A program made the position numbers and the translations under genes. 64,000 nt of DNA. It comes from Candidatus Zixiibacteriota bacterium. GTDB lineage: Bacteria > Zixibacteria > MSB-5A5 > DSPP01. The stretch is from contig JAKEHY010000021.1 of the NCBI GenBank assembly GCA_022614805.1, forward strand, positions 28,062 through 92,061. Reading direction: 5' to 3'. Each line of letters starts with the position of its first letter. Positions within the stretch are counted from its first letter, which is position 1. Below are positions 1-7,672 of the stretch, piece by piece. The notes below the pieces were generated by a model. It was not told the DNA's origin. It did not search any database and saw only the letters and a program-made list of their open reading frames with translations.

Positions 1-89
1 CCACCCAAAAGACCGCTTTCCCCCCTCCGGCAACCCTCTTTCCGTGATACCGCGGGCTGAATTTCCCGGAGAGCGGCTGTCCGGAAATA

Positions 90-118
90 TTGACATCCGG
101 CGGCTGAAGTTATATCCT
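90..118 (+). promoter_or_regulatory. Probable sigma-70-type promoter for tRNA-Gly
   Basis: TTGACA at 90-95, a 17-base spacer and TATCCT at 113-118 stand 10 bases upstream of the mature tRNA. The spacing and boxes match the bacterial housekeeping consensus. The rest of 1-128 shows no supported gene. Confidence 0.6.
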
Positions 119-128
119 TTTTGAGCAC

Positions 129-202
129 GCGGGAATAGCTCAGCTGGCTAGAGCGTCACCTTGCCAAGGTGAATGTCGCGGGTTCGAATCCCGTTTCCCG
201 CT
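129..202 (+). tRNA. tRNA-Gly (anticodon GCC)
   Basis: A full cloverleaf can be drawn. The acceptor stem GCGGGAA (129-135) pairs with TTCCCGC (195-201), followed by discriminator T202. The anticodon stem TCACC/GGTGA encloses the loop TTGCCAA with anticodon GCC, and the T arm carries GGTTCGAATCC. CCA is not encoded, so it would be added post-transcriptionally. Confidence 0.95.
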
Positions 203-350
203 TTTGAATTTCTTCGGCGTCGAACGGTGCATCCCTGAAGCGTGGCCCCCCCGTTCCGGCTCTCCGCAAACCCGGCCAAGACGAAAACCTCCCCCGCTGA
301 TTCCAAACGGTCAAGTCCCCTGCCATTCGCCCGGTACGGTGAGGCGGCCG

Positions 351-380
351 TTGACAAACGGCCAAAATCTGGAGTTATTT
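351..380 (+). promoter_or_regulatory. Possible promoter of the signalling operon
   Basis: TTGACA (351-356) is followed after 18 bases by TTATTT (375-380), about 22 bases before the histidine kinase start. Apart from this box, 203-402 holds no supported gene. The kinase start lacks a clear Shine-Dalgarno, so the 5' end of this operon is only tentatively placed. Confidence 0.4.
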
Positions 381-402
381 ACCGGAAACAGTATGGACGC
401 AT

Positions 403-2883
403 ATGGCCCCCTTGCCTAAGCGCACTTCGTTCATTCTTTTTGTTGATTTCCTTCTTTTCGTCCTCTCTGTGTGCGGGGTTCACCGCGCCACCCAGCGGGC
501 CAATGTTCCTGCGGTTTTTGCTGGCCAAAACGGGCCGGTCGTGGTAAAAAGCGTTTCCTCTACGACGGGTGAAACCGGGCTTCGACCAAAAGACACCGTG
601 CTTTCGGTAAACGGACAGCCGGTCGCGACTCCGAGAGACATTGAATTCGTTCTGGACGGCCTTCCCATCTCCGATACCGCATCCTTTTCGGTACGACGCG
701 GCTCCTCCGTCGAAACGGTTTTCTCGCGGCTGAAACCGTTTTACGCCCGGGAGTACTTCGCCATTCAGCTTTCAGTCGGCTCCCTTTTCTTCATCCTCGG
801 CCTTTTGGTTTTAGTCAAAAGGCCGGGGGATGAAGCCGCCCACGTTTTCCACTGGGCCTCCGTGGCCGTTGCCCTGCTCATAATGATTACGTCAAACCGG
901 TATCCCGGCAAACTGCCCTTCGTAAGCCGGATTTTGGACATCACCTACTGCTCCGCCGGCGCCTTCGCGCCGGCCCTGTTCCTCCACTTCAGCTTCATTT
1001 TTCCCCGCCCCAAATGGGAAAAGGCCAGAAAGCTGCTCCCCTACATGTATCTTCTGGCCGCCGGCCTGGCCGCCGGAACCATCTTCACCCTGTTCCGGGC
1101 CAACCTGCCGGTTTCGGTGGAACAGTTTCACCGCTTCGTTCAGGCCTACGCCGCCTCCCGAATTTTCTTCATCGCCTGCATCGCTTTTTCGCTGGTGAGT
1201 CTCGTCCATTCCTACCGGACGGCACCCGAGGAGTCGGAGCGCCGCAAGCTCCGCTGGGTGATGCTCGGGCTCAACCTGGGGCCGCCCATCTTTGTGGCCT
1301 GGCAGCTGCCGATTCTTTTAGGGACGTCCCGCTGGGTGCGGGAGGAGTACATGCACATCGCTTTGTCCCTCGTGCCGATAACTTTCGCCATTTCCATCAT
1401 TCGCTACCGGTTGATGAACATCGACCCCATCTTCCGCCGCAGCACCATCTACACCATCGTTTTGGTGGTTTTGTTGGCCCTTTACGCTTTAATCGTCGGA
1501 GCGGCGGCGAGAATCACCGAAACGTTCTCCCTGATTTCCGTTCTGGCCCCCAGCGGGGCGGCTTTTTTGGTCGCCCTGCTTTTCGAACCGGTGCGCAGGG
1601 TGGTGCAGCGGTTCGTCGACCGCTCCTTTTTCCGGGTGCAGTTCGATTTCCGCCAGGCAGAGCGCCGCTTTGTGGATGAAATCAAACGCTCCGTGAACAT
1701 ACCGGAACTGGCGGATATGATTCTTTTCCGGCTGGAGGAGATTTTGCCCGTCCTTCGGCTCGGTTTTTTCTCCCTGGAAAAGCCCGGCCCCCGGTTGCAT
1801 CTTCTGGCACACCGGAACCTGGAGCGGCTGCAGACGCACGGCATTCATTTGGACCCGGAACGGCTGAAAGCTCTTTCGGCACTTCCTTTGGCTTTGGAAG
1901 AGCATCTGGAACCGGGGGCCGCCTTCGAGCAGGTGGAGCCGGAGACTTTGGGCCGCTGGGGAATCGCCCTGGTTTTCCCGGTTTTGTCCAAGGATTCGGA
2001 GCTTTTGGGCTTCCTGGCTCTGGGGCCCAAAAAGTCCGGCACTCGTTTCAGCCTTGAGGAAGTTGAGTTGTTGACGACCGTTGCGACCCAGGCCGGCTTG
2101 GCGATGGAGCGAATCAATTTGCAGCAAAAGCTGCTTTTGGAGCAGGCGGAAGCCCGCCGGCTGGAGGAGTTGAACCGGTTGAAGTCCTACTTCGTTTCGA
2201 GCGTCTCCCACGATTTGAAAACCCCCTTGACCTCCATCAAAATGTTCGCCGAAATCCTCCGCTCGAAAAAGGGGCTCGCCCCGGCGGAAAGCGAGGAATA
2301 TCTGGAAATCATCGAGGGGGAAAGCGAAAGGCTGGCCCGGCTCATCAACAACGTTTTGGATTTTGCCCGGGTGGAGCAGGGGGTGAAGGAGTATCATTTC
2401 ACCGAATTCGACGTGAACGAGGGAGTCGAGCGGGTTTTGCGCGCGCTCGCCTACCAGTTCAAGATGGAAGGGTGCGGGCTGGAGACCCGCCTGTCTCTGG
2501 AAAGGCTGGTCGTGCCGGCCGACCCGGACGCTTTTTTTGAAGCGGTCGAAAATCTCTTGTCCAACGCCCTCAAATATTCGCTCGAGGAAAAAAAGGTGAC
2601 CGTCTCCACCTTCCGTTCCGACCGCCGGGCCGCCGTCCGGGTGGAGGACTGCGGCATCGGGATTTCGGCCGAGGATTTGCCCCACATCTTCGAACCCTTT
2701 TTCCGCGGCAAAAACGAGCGGGCCCAGGAGGCCGGGGGGGCCGGGCTGGGGCTGGCCCTGGTCAAGCACATGGTTGAACTGCACGGGGGGAAAATCGAGG
2801 TCGAGAGCGCCCCCGGTCGGGGAAGCACATTCACCCTGTTTTTTCCGCTGGAGGAGATGGATGAAACGAATCCTGATCGTTGA
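403..2883 (+). CDS. Membrane sensor histidine kinase with PDZ, multi-TM and GAF-like domains
   Basis: This is an 826-residue sensor that should autophosphorylate and pass phosphate to the two regulators encoded next. A first TM helix (about 11-28) is followed by an extracytoplasmic PDZ-like domain (about 45-110, ending SVNGQPV...), then about seven hydrophobic helices up to residue 400, a GAF-like region (about 430-575) and the kinase core. The H-box SVSHDLKTPL places the phosphoacceptor at His603. The N-box ENLLSNALKYS, G1 DCGIGIS and G2 GGAGLGLALVKH are all intact, so it should be active. It overlaps the next gene by 23 bases. Start chosen as the first in-frame ATG before the TM helix. The ligand sensed by the PDZ/TM part cannot be told. 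Confidence 0.9.
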   Translation: MAPLPKRTSFILFVDFLLFVLSVCGVHRATQRANVPAVFAGQNGPVVVKSVSSTTGETGLRPKDTVLSVNGQPVATPRDIEFVLDGLPISDTASFSVRRGSSVETVFSRLKPFYAREYFAIQLSVGSLFFILGLLVLVKRPGDEAAHVFHWASVAVALLIMITSNRYPGKLPFVSRILDITYCSAGAFAPALFLHFSFIFPRPKWEKARKLLPYMYLLAAGLAAGTIFTLFRANLPVSVEQFHRFVQAYAASRIFFIACIAFSLVSLVHSYRTAPEESERRKLRWVMLGLNLGPPIFVAWQLPILLGTSRWVREEYMHIALSLVPITFAISIIRYRLMNIDPIFRRSTIYTIVLVVLLALYALIVGAAARITETFSLISVLAPSGAAFLVALLFEPVRRVVQRFVDRSFFRVQFDFRQAERRFVDEIKRSVNIPELADMILFRLEEILPVLRLGFFSLEKPGPRLHLLAHRNLERLQTHGIHLDPERLKALSALPLALEEHLEPGAAFEQVEPETLGRWGIALVFPVLSKDSELLGFLALGPKKSGTRFSLEEVELLTTVATQAGLAMERINLQQKLLLEQAEARRLEELNRLKSYFVSSVSHDLKTPLTSIKMFAEILRSKKGLAPAESEEYLEIIEGESERLARLINNVLDFARVEQGVKEYHFTEFDVNEGVERVLRALAYQFKMEGCGLETRLSLERLVVPADPDAFFEAVENLLSNALKYSLEEKKVTVSTFRSDRRAAVRVEDCGIGISAEDLPHIFEPFFRGKNERAQEAGGAGLGLALVKHMVELHGGKIEVESAPGRGSTFTLFFPLEEMDETNPDR

Positions 2884-3997
2884 AGACGACGCCGCCATCC
2901 GGAAAGGCCTGGCAGCCGCCCTGCAGGAGGAACAGTACGAGGTGTTGACGGCCAGAGACGGCGAGGAGGGATACGAAACGGCCCGGAGGGAAAAGCCGGA
3001 TGCCATCATACTGGACCTTATGCTTCCCAAAAAAAACGGGCAGGACGTCTGCCGCGACCTGCGAAAGGAGGGGGACAACGTCCCGATTCTGATGCTGACC
3101 GCCCACAGCCGGGCCAGCGATATAGCCGGAGGGCTGGAGCTGGGGGCCGACGACTACCTGACCAAGCCGTTTGACGTGCGGGTGTTTCTGGCTAAAATCA
3201 AAGTCCTTTTGAAACACAAAGTTGAACTTCAGAAAGCCGCCGACCGGGCCGAACGCCTTTCCGGCGATATGGAGGAAGCCCGTCGGATTCAAGAAAGCCT
3301 TTTTCCCAAAAAGTTGCCCGCTACCTCCGGCTGGGAATTCGCCGGCCTCTGCCGCCCGGCGCGCTCCGTGGGGGGAGATTACTACGATATTTTTGAGGTA
3401 GCTCCCGGCAAAGTCCTATTTGCTCTCGGAGACGTCTCCGGAAAGGGTTTGGGCCCGTCCCTTCTTATGTCCAGCGTGCACACGGCCATCCGCACCCGCG
3501 CAGCCAGTGCCTGGGGTGAACCCTTGAAGTTGATTACCGAACTGAACCGCCACCTTTTGGCTTCGACGCCGCCGGAAACCTTCGTCACTCTGTTTTTGGG
3601 TGTTCTTGACCTTTCGTCCGGGCGCCTGCTGTACGTAAATTGCGCCCACCCGCCTCCCATTCTGATGCGCAGCGAGAGCTGGGAGCCGGCCAGACTGACC
3701 GAAGGAGGGCTGATTCTGGGAATTCTGGAGGGTCATGAATACAGGCAGGGGGATTACAGAATAAACCCCGGAGACGTTCTGGTGCTGTTCAGCGACGGAG
3801 TGACGGAAGCCGCCAACCGGCAGGATGAAATGTTCGAAGAAAAAGGGCTTTTGTCCCTGCTCGATAAGGTGCGGGGATTGGAAGCCGGCGCCGTCTTGGA
3901 GCGCACGCTTGCCGCCGTGGATGGTTTTGCCGCTCAAGCGGAGCAGGCCGACGACATTTCACTGGTGGTGATTCGCCGCAAAGGCCCGGGGTTGTGA
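2861..3997 (+). CDS. Response regulator with PP2C-type (RsbU/SpoIIE) phosphatase output
   Basis: The 378-residue protein joins a receiver domain (1-120; acidic pocket EDD at 8-10, phosphoacceptor Asp52 in LDLMLP) through a short helical linker to a PPM/SpoIIE serine phosphatase (about 165-375). The phosphatase metal motifs GGDYYD, GDVSGKG, FSDGVTE and DDISLVV are all present. Such proteins usually dephosphorylate anti-anti-sigma factors. No anti-sigma or STAS partner lies in the window, so the target is unknown. The start at 2861 is set by GGAGGAG just upstream and by receiver-domain homology to the next gene; a longer frame opens upstream but lies inside the kinase gene. Translational coupling to the kinase is likely. 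Confidence 0.92.
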   Translation: MKRILIVEDDAAIRKGLAAALQEEQYEVLTARDGEEGYETARREKPDAIILDLMLPKKNGQDVCRDLRKEGDNVPILMLTAHSRASDIAGGLELGADDYLTKPFDVRVFLAKIKVLLKHKVELQKAADRAERLSGDMEEARRIQESLFPKKLPATSGWEFAGLCRPARSVGGDYYDIFEVAPGKVLFALGDVSGKGLGPSLLMSSVHTAIRTRAASAWGEPLKLITELNRHLLASTPPETFVTLFLGVLDLSSGRLLYVNCAHPPPILMRSESWEPARLTEGGLILGILEGHEYRQGDYRINPGDVLVLFSDGVTEAANRQDEMFEEKGLLSLLDKVRGLEAGAVLERTLAAVDGFAAQAEQADDISLVVIRRKGPGL

Positions 3998-4114
3998 AGG
4001 GAACAGGCATTCAATGGCCGGACGCCGGGCCGGGAACCGGGACAGCCGGCTGCCTCCGGCGCCGATTCAGGTTGCGACGTCCCATTCAAATCATCACTTT
4101 CGGGAGGCACGGGT

Positions 4115-4795
4115 ATGAAGCGTATCCTAATCATTGAAGACGACGCGGCCATCCGCAAGGGGCTTACCGCCGCCCTGCAGGATGAGCATTACGAAGTGTT
4201 GACGGCCGGAGACGGCGAGGAGGGATACCAGACCGCGCGGAGGGAAAAGCCGGATGCCATCATTCTGGACCTTATGCTCCCCAAAAAAAACGGACAGGAC
4301 GTCTGCCGGGAACTCCGGAAGGAGGGGATTTTTACCCCCATTCTGATGCTGACCAGCAAAAAACAGGAGATGGACAAGGTTCTGGGGCTGGAGCTGGGGG
4401 CCGACGACTACGTGACCAAGCCCTTCGGCATCCGCGAGCTTTTGGCCCGCATCAAGGCCCTTTTGCGCCGAAAGGTGGAAATCGTCACGGAGGTCGAAGA
4501 GTATTCCTTCGGCAGCGTGCAGGTCGATTTCAAGAAGCTGGAGGCCTCCAAAAACGGCAAACCGCTCAAGCTCACCGCCAAGGAGTTCGAGATTTTGAAA
4601 TTTCTCGTTTCGCACGAGCGGGAGGTGGTGCGGCGGGAGGTGCTTTTGGACAAGGTCTGGGGGTATGAATCCTTCCCCACCACCCGCACGGTGGACACCT
4701 TTATCGCCTCGCTGCGGAAAAAAATCGAGAACGACCCCTCCCGCCCCAAGCATTTGCTCACCGTCCCCACGGTCGGCTACAAGTTCGTGAAGTAA
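4115..4795 (+). CDS. OmpR/PhoB-family response regulator
   Basis: This is a 226-residue two-domain regulator: receiver 1-118 (phosphoacceptor Asp52, TKPF switch region) and a winged-helix DNA-binding domain about 130-226 with the family motifs LTAKEFEIL, VWGY and RTVDTFIASLRKKIE. The first 70 receiver residues are about 90 percent identical to those of the preceding regulator, while the remainder diverges. The 117-base gap after the previous gene contains no obvious terminator, so one transcript for all three signalling genes is plausible. Start has GGGAGG about 10 bases upstream. Confidence 0.93.
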   Translation: MKRILIIEDDAAIRKGLTAALQDEHYEVLTAGDGEEGYQTARREKPDAIILDLMLPKKNGQDVCRELRKEGIFTPILMLTSKKQEMDKVLGLELGADDYVTKPFGIRELLARIKALLRRKVEIVTEVEEYSFGSVQVDFKKLEASKNGKPLKLTAKEFEILKFLVSHEREVVRREVLLDKVWGYESFPTTRTVDTFIASLRKKIENDPSRPKHLLTVPTVGYKFVK

Positions 4796-4900
4796 CGTCA
4801 CCGGCCGCCGCGCCTGCCGTTTTCGGAAAGGAACGACCGCCGCTTCTTTTCCGTTCACATTTTTTTTACAAAAAACACGCAAATCTTTTGCGTCTTCTTT

Positions 4901-4939
4901 ACAATTCCATAACAACTCTTCCGCCGAACGCTCGATACT
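4901..4939 (+). promoter_or_regulatory. Conserved promoter block upstream of the paralogue array
   Basis: ACAATTCCATAACAACTCTT (4901-4920), 13 bases, then GATACT (4934-4939), shortly before the first paralogue. The same 20-mer with one change and the same 13-base spacing to CATATT recurs at 8880-8918. The block is therefore probably a promoter plus activator site shared by two operons. The rest of 4796-4968 contains a T-rich stretch after a weak hairpin, which may end the upstream operon. Confidence 0.5.
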
Positions 4940-4968
4940 AAAGGTGTCAACAAGAAAGGAGCAGAAAA

Positions 4969-5646
4969 ATGAAAACACAAAGGACACTTAAAATCATCCG
5001 GTTCTGTCTTCCGGGGGTTCTGGCGGCAGCGTGGTGGGGCACGACCCCCCACGCCCAGGAAAAACCAGCGGCGGTACTTCTTTGGCAAAACGGCGGAATC
5101 GGGCAGAAAGAAGAACTTACAGATGGTTTAAATTCTTCTCAAAGACCAAAAGTTCAGAATCTGAAATCGGAAAATAAGGCTTTAGCTTTGTCTCTTTTGG
5201 GCTCATTAATTCCTGCTACTGTTGGTGTCACCTCCGCCATAGCTATGCCAGCGGGTGTGGCTCCGGTACCTGGTGCCGAATCAGACGCATGGAAGAATGT
5301 TGGATTGCTCGTTGGATACAGCGGACTTATTGTCGGGCCGTCGCTCGGGTACTTTTATGCGGGCCAGGTCAGGCGCGGTCTGGTCGGTGTAGGAATTAGG
5401 GTCGCTTCAGGGGCCGCCCTTGTACGTGGATTGAAAATCTACAATGATGGTGGCAGTGACTTTGGCACAGCGCTCTACTCGCTTGGATCGGTATTTCTGC
5501 TTTACTCCATCATCGATGATATCACTTCGGTAAAAGGAGTGGTTCAGAAACGTAACCGCTCCCTGCAGGAAAAAACCGTAACCATCACTCCGACCTACTT
5601 TGCCCAGCACGGTGCGCCGGGCCTGAAAGTGCAACTGCAATTCTAA
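4969..5646 (+). CDS. Secreted paralogue 1 of a conserved-ends/variable-core family
   Basis: 225 residues. Residues 1-30 form a signal peptide ending in HAQ, then LLWQNGGIGQK, a variable middle with hydrophobic segments, the motif GPSLGYFYAGQ at about 124-134, and a conserved tail RNRSLQEK...YFAQHGAPGLKVQLQF. The final residues alternate polar and hydrophobic and end in Phe, like the C-terminal strand of an outer-membrane barrel. I do not recognise the family and assign no function. It heads a run of close paralogues separated by 17 bases with a repeated AAGGAGC ribosome site. Envelope location is inferred from the signal peptide. Confidence 0.75.
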   Translation: MKTQRTLKIIRFCLPGVLAAAWWGTTPHAQEKPAAVLLWQNGGIGQKEELTDGLNSSQRPKVQNLKSENKALALSLLGSLIPATVGVTSAIAMPAGVAPVPGAESDAWKNVGLLVGYSGLIVGPSLGYFYAGQVRRGLVGVGIRVASGAALVRGLKIYNDGGSDFGTALYSLGSVFLLYSIIDDITSVKGVVQKRNRSLQEKTVTITPTYFAQHGAPGLKVQLQF

Positions 5647-5663
5647 TGGGAAGGAGCAGAAAA

Positions 5664-6257
5664 ATGAAAAGAACACTTAAAATCATCCAGTTCTGCCTTC
5701 CGGGAGTTCTGGCGGCAGCGTGGTGGGGCACAACCCTCCACGCCCAGGAAAAACCAACCCTGTTTCTTTGGCAAAATGGCGGAATTGGGCAGAAAGAGCA
5801 GCGCGCAGATAGTGTAAACATCTTTCAAAAAATGGATGCCTTGAATCTGAAGTCTGAAACAAAGGCATTCAACTGGTCTCTTTGGGGCACGCTTGCCCCA
5901 TCAGCTACACTTATCCTTTTGCCCGTTGGGCTCTGGGTGGGCCCTTCCATGGGATATTTCTACGGAGGTATGTCAGGAAGGGGATGGATAGGAATTGGAA
6001 TCAGAACCGCTGGAATGGCCGCAGCGGTACCTGCCTTTATTTCGGGTTGGGACGGTCTGAACCCTGATGGCGCGGCTCAGGCTCTTGCTACAGGAGGAGC
6101 GCTTCTGTTTTGGGGTTCCGCGATCTACGATATCGCCACGGTTAAAAGCGCCGTGCGTAAGCACAATCGCTCGTTGCAGGAAAAAGCCCTGACCATCACC
6201 CCGGCCTATTTCGCCCAGCACGGCGCGCCGGGCCTGAAGGTGCAAGTGCAATTTTAA
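5664..6257 (+). CDS. Secreted paralogue 2 of the same family
   Basis: 197 residues. The signal peptide (LKIIQFCLPGVLAAAWWGTT...HAQ) and the tail (HNRSLQEKALTITPAYFAQH...VQVQF) are nearly identical to paralogue 1, while the middle differs in length and sequence apart from VGPSMGYFYGGMSGRG and GIGIR. ATG 5664 is chosen over an upstream in-frame ATG at 5646 because it follows AAGGAGC and aligns with the start of the other copies. No function can be assigned. The start of the frame overlaps the upstream stop region, so co-translation with paralogue 1 is likely. Confidence 0.75.
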   Translation: MKRTLKIIQFCLPGVLAAAWWGTTLHAQEKPTLFLWQNGGIGQKEQRADSVNIFQKMDALNLKSETKAFNWSLWGTLAPSATLILLPVGLWVGPSMGYFYGGMSGRGWIGIGIRTAGMAAAVPAFISGWDGLNPDGAAQALATGGALLFWGSAIYDIATVKSAVRKHNRSLQEKALTITPAYFAQHGAPGLKVQVQF

Positions 6258-6273
6258 CGGAAAGGAGCAAAAA

Positions 6274-6933
6274 ATGAAAACGCAAAGCATGCTTAAAATC
6301 ATCCGCTTCTGCCTTCCGGGAGTTCTGGCGGCAGCGTGGTGGGGCACAACCCTCCACGCCCAGGAAAAACCAACCATACTCCTTTGGCATAACGGCGAAC
6401 TGGGGCAGAAGCAGCAATTGTTGGACTCCTCTTTTTCAACACCAAATAGGATTATTCCCGACCCGAAATCGGAAGGGACGGCTGTAGCCTTGTCTCTTGG
6501 CGGTACGATTGTGCCAATCACACTTGGTTTGGTCGTTGCGACTCAAGGCCCCAACGACGCGGGTATCGTTCCAGGAGTTGTATTAATGGGCAGCGGGGTG
6601 GTGTTCGGTCCCTCACTGGGATACTTCTACGGAGGGCGGCCGGGTCGCGGCCTGTCTGGAATCGGAATCCGGCTCGGCTTATCTGCGGCCACACTTGGCG
6701 CGACGTACATAGCCGGGACTTCGACTGATGGCTGGGATGGGCTGGATAGGGCGGCCGTCGCTTTCTTTATCGGTTCCGGTGTCGTCGCCGCGGCAGCCGT
6801 TGCGGACGTCCTCCTGGTACCGAAGGCCGTCCGCAAGCACAACCGTTCCCTGCAGGAAAAGGCCCTGACCATCGCGCCGGCCTATTTCGCCCAGCACGGC
6901 GCGCCGGGCGTCAAAGTGCAAGTGCAATTTTAA
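6274..6933 (+). CDS. Secreted paralogue 3 of the same family
   Basis: 219 residues with the shared signal peptide, the landmark LLWHNGELGQK, a glycine-rich hydrophobic core with FGPSLGYFYGGRPGRGLSGIGIR, and the shared tail HNRSLQEKALTIAPAYFAQH...VQVQF. AAAGGAGC precedes the ATG by six bases. The DNA of the first roughly 90 bases is almost the same as in the two upstream copies, which points to recent duplication or gene conversion. The middle is diverged. Function unknown. Confidence 0.75.
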   Translation: MKTQSMLKIIRFCLPGVLAAAWWGTTLHAQEKPTILLWHNGELGQKQQLLDSSFSTPNRIIPDPKSEGTAVALSLGGTIVPITLGLVVATQGPNDAGIVPGVVLMGSGVVFGPSLGYFYGGRPGRGLSGIGIRLGLSAATLGATYIAGTSTDGWDGLDRAAVAFFIGSGVVAAAAVADVLLVPKAVRKHNRSLQEKALTIAPAYFAQHGAPGVKVQVQF

Positions 6934-6950
6934 TGGAATGGGGAAGAACA

Positions 6951-7622
6951 GTGAAAACCCAAAGAAAACTATTAGAAGGACTCATTCCAATTTTGATGGG
7001 GTTATTGCTGTCCGCCTGTGCCGAGAAGCCCACCATTTCGAAAACTCCCTTGATAAGGGAGGTCATAGTAACACCCAACGCTCTCACCCTCTACGAAGGT
7101 CGCTATGGTCACCTGCGCGGAATGGAGGAGGATGGGTATGGTGTCAGTCTTGTCTGGACAAGCAGCGATTACGCGGTGGCAGATGTTTGGGGCCCGGACG
7201 ACGGCTGGGCGGTTTGGAATACTTGGTATAATTGCTGCGGCGAAACTGCCACGGTGAAAGGGCTCAAGCCGGGGACTGCTCGTATTTACGGCTCTTGGCA
7301 GTATACTGCGCCCGAGGAGTTGACCGGGCACTGTGACGTTACCGTCCTGCCGGTGACGGCTCGAAGAATCGACATCTCGCCCGATACGCTCACTGTAGCG
7401 GCAGATAGCTTCAGGTGGATATCTATCTTTGTATATGACAGCGTAGGCGTTGAACTGCGGCGCACGCTTTACTTGCGCGCGTTGGACCCGACCGTTGCTA
7501 CAATTAGCGCATCTGAGTTGTTGGATTTAACAACAGTTTACGGACACAATCGAGGGCAGACGTATGTCTTTGCATATACCGATGGAGGGCTAAGTGACTC
7601 CTCGCTGGTCATTGTGGAGTAA
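6951..7622 (+). CDS. Lipoprotein with Ig-like (Big) repeats
   Basis: 223 residues from the GTG start at 6951. The lipobox LLLSAC gives an SPII lipoprotein with Cys about residue 22. Two Ig-like units follow, recognisable by VIVTPNALTLYEG and RRIDISPDTLTVAAD, the usual opening of bacterial Big domains. An ATG at 6933 overlapping the previous stop is also in frame, but the GTG (VKTQRKLLEG) aligns with the MKTQR start of the paralogues. The first few codons and the leader junction appear to have been copied from them. It sits inside the paralogue array and is probably co-transcribed. Likely a surface or periplasmic structural protein. Confidence 0.7.
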   Translation: MKTQRKLLEGLIPILMGLLLSACAEKPTISKTPLIREVIVTPNALTLYEGRYGHLRGMEEDGYGVSLVWTSSDYAVADVWGPDDGWAVWNTWYNCCGETATVKGLKPGTARIYGSWQYTAPEELTGHCDVTVLPVTARRIDISPDTLTVAADSFRWISIFVYDSVGVELRRTLYLRALDPTVATISASELLDLTTVYGHNRGQTYVFAYTDGGLSDSSLVIVE

Positions 7623-7672
7623 GTCCTGCATCGCTCAAGCCGACAGGGAGTCGCGAGAAAGGAGAAGACCCG

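Noticed and set aside
204-547. Two short plus-strand frames between tRNA-Gly and the kinase
   Set aside because: No ribosome site or family; one runs on from the tRNA end and the other overlaps the kinase start in another frame.
1489-3078. Long minus-strand frame (529 codons) opposite the histidine kinase
   Set aside because: It is antisense to a protein with full kinase motifs, has no recognisable domain and a biased composition typical of a shadow frame in GC-rich DNA.
3998-4114. Terminator between the two response regulators
   Set aside because: GC-rich inverted bases occur but there is no T-run, so a break in the operon is not supported.
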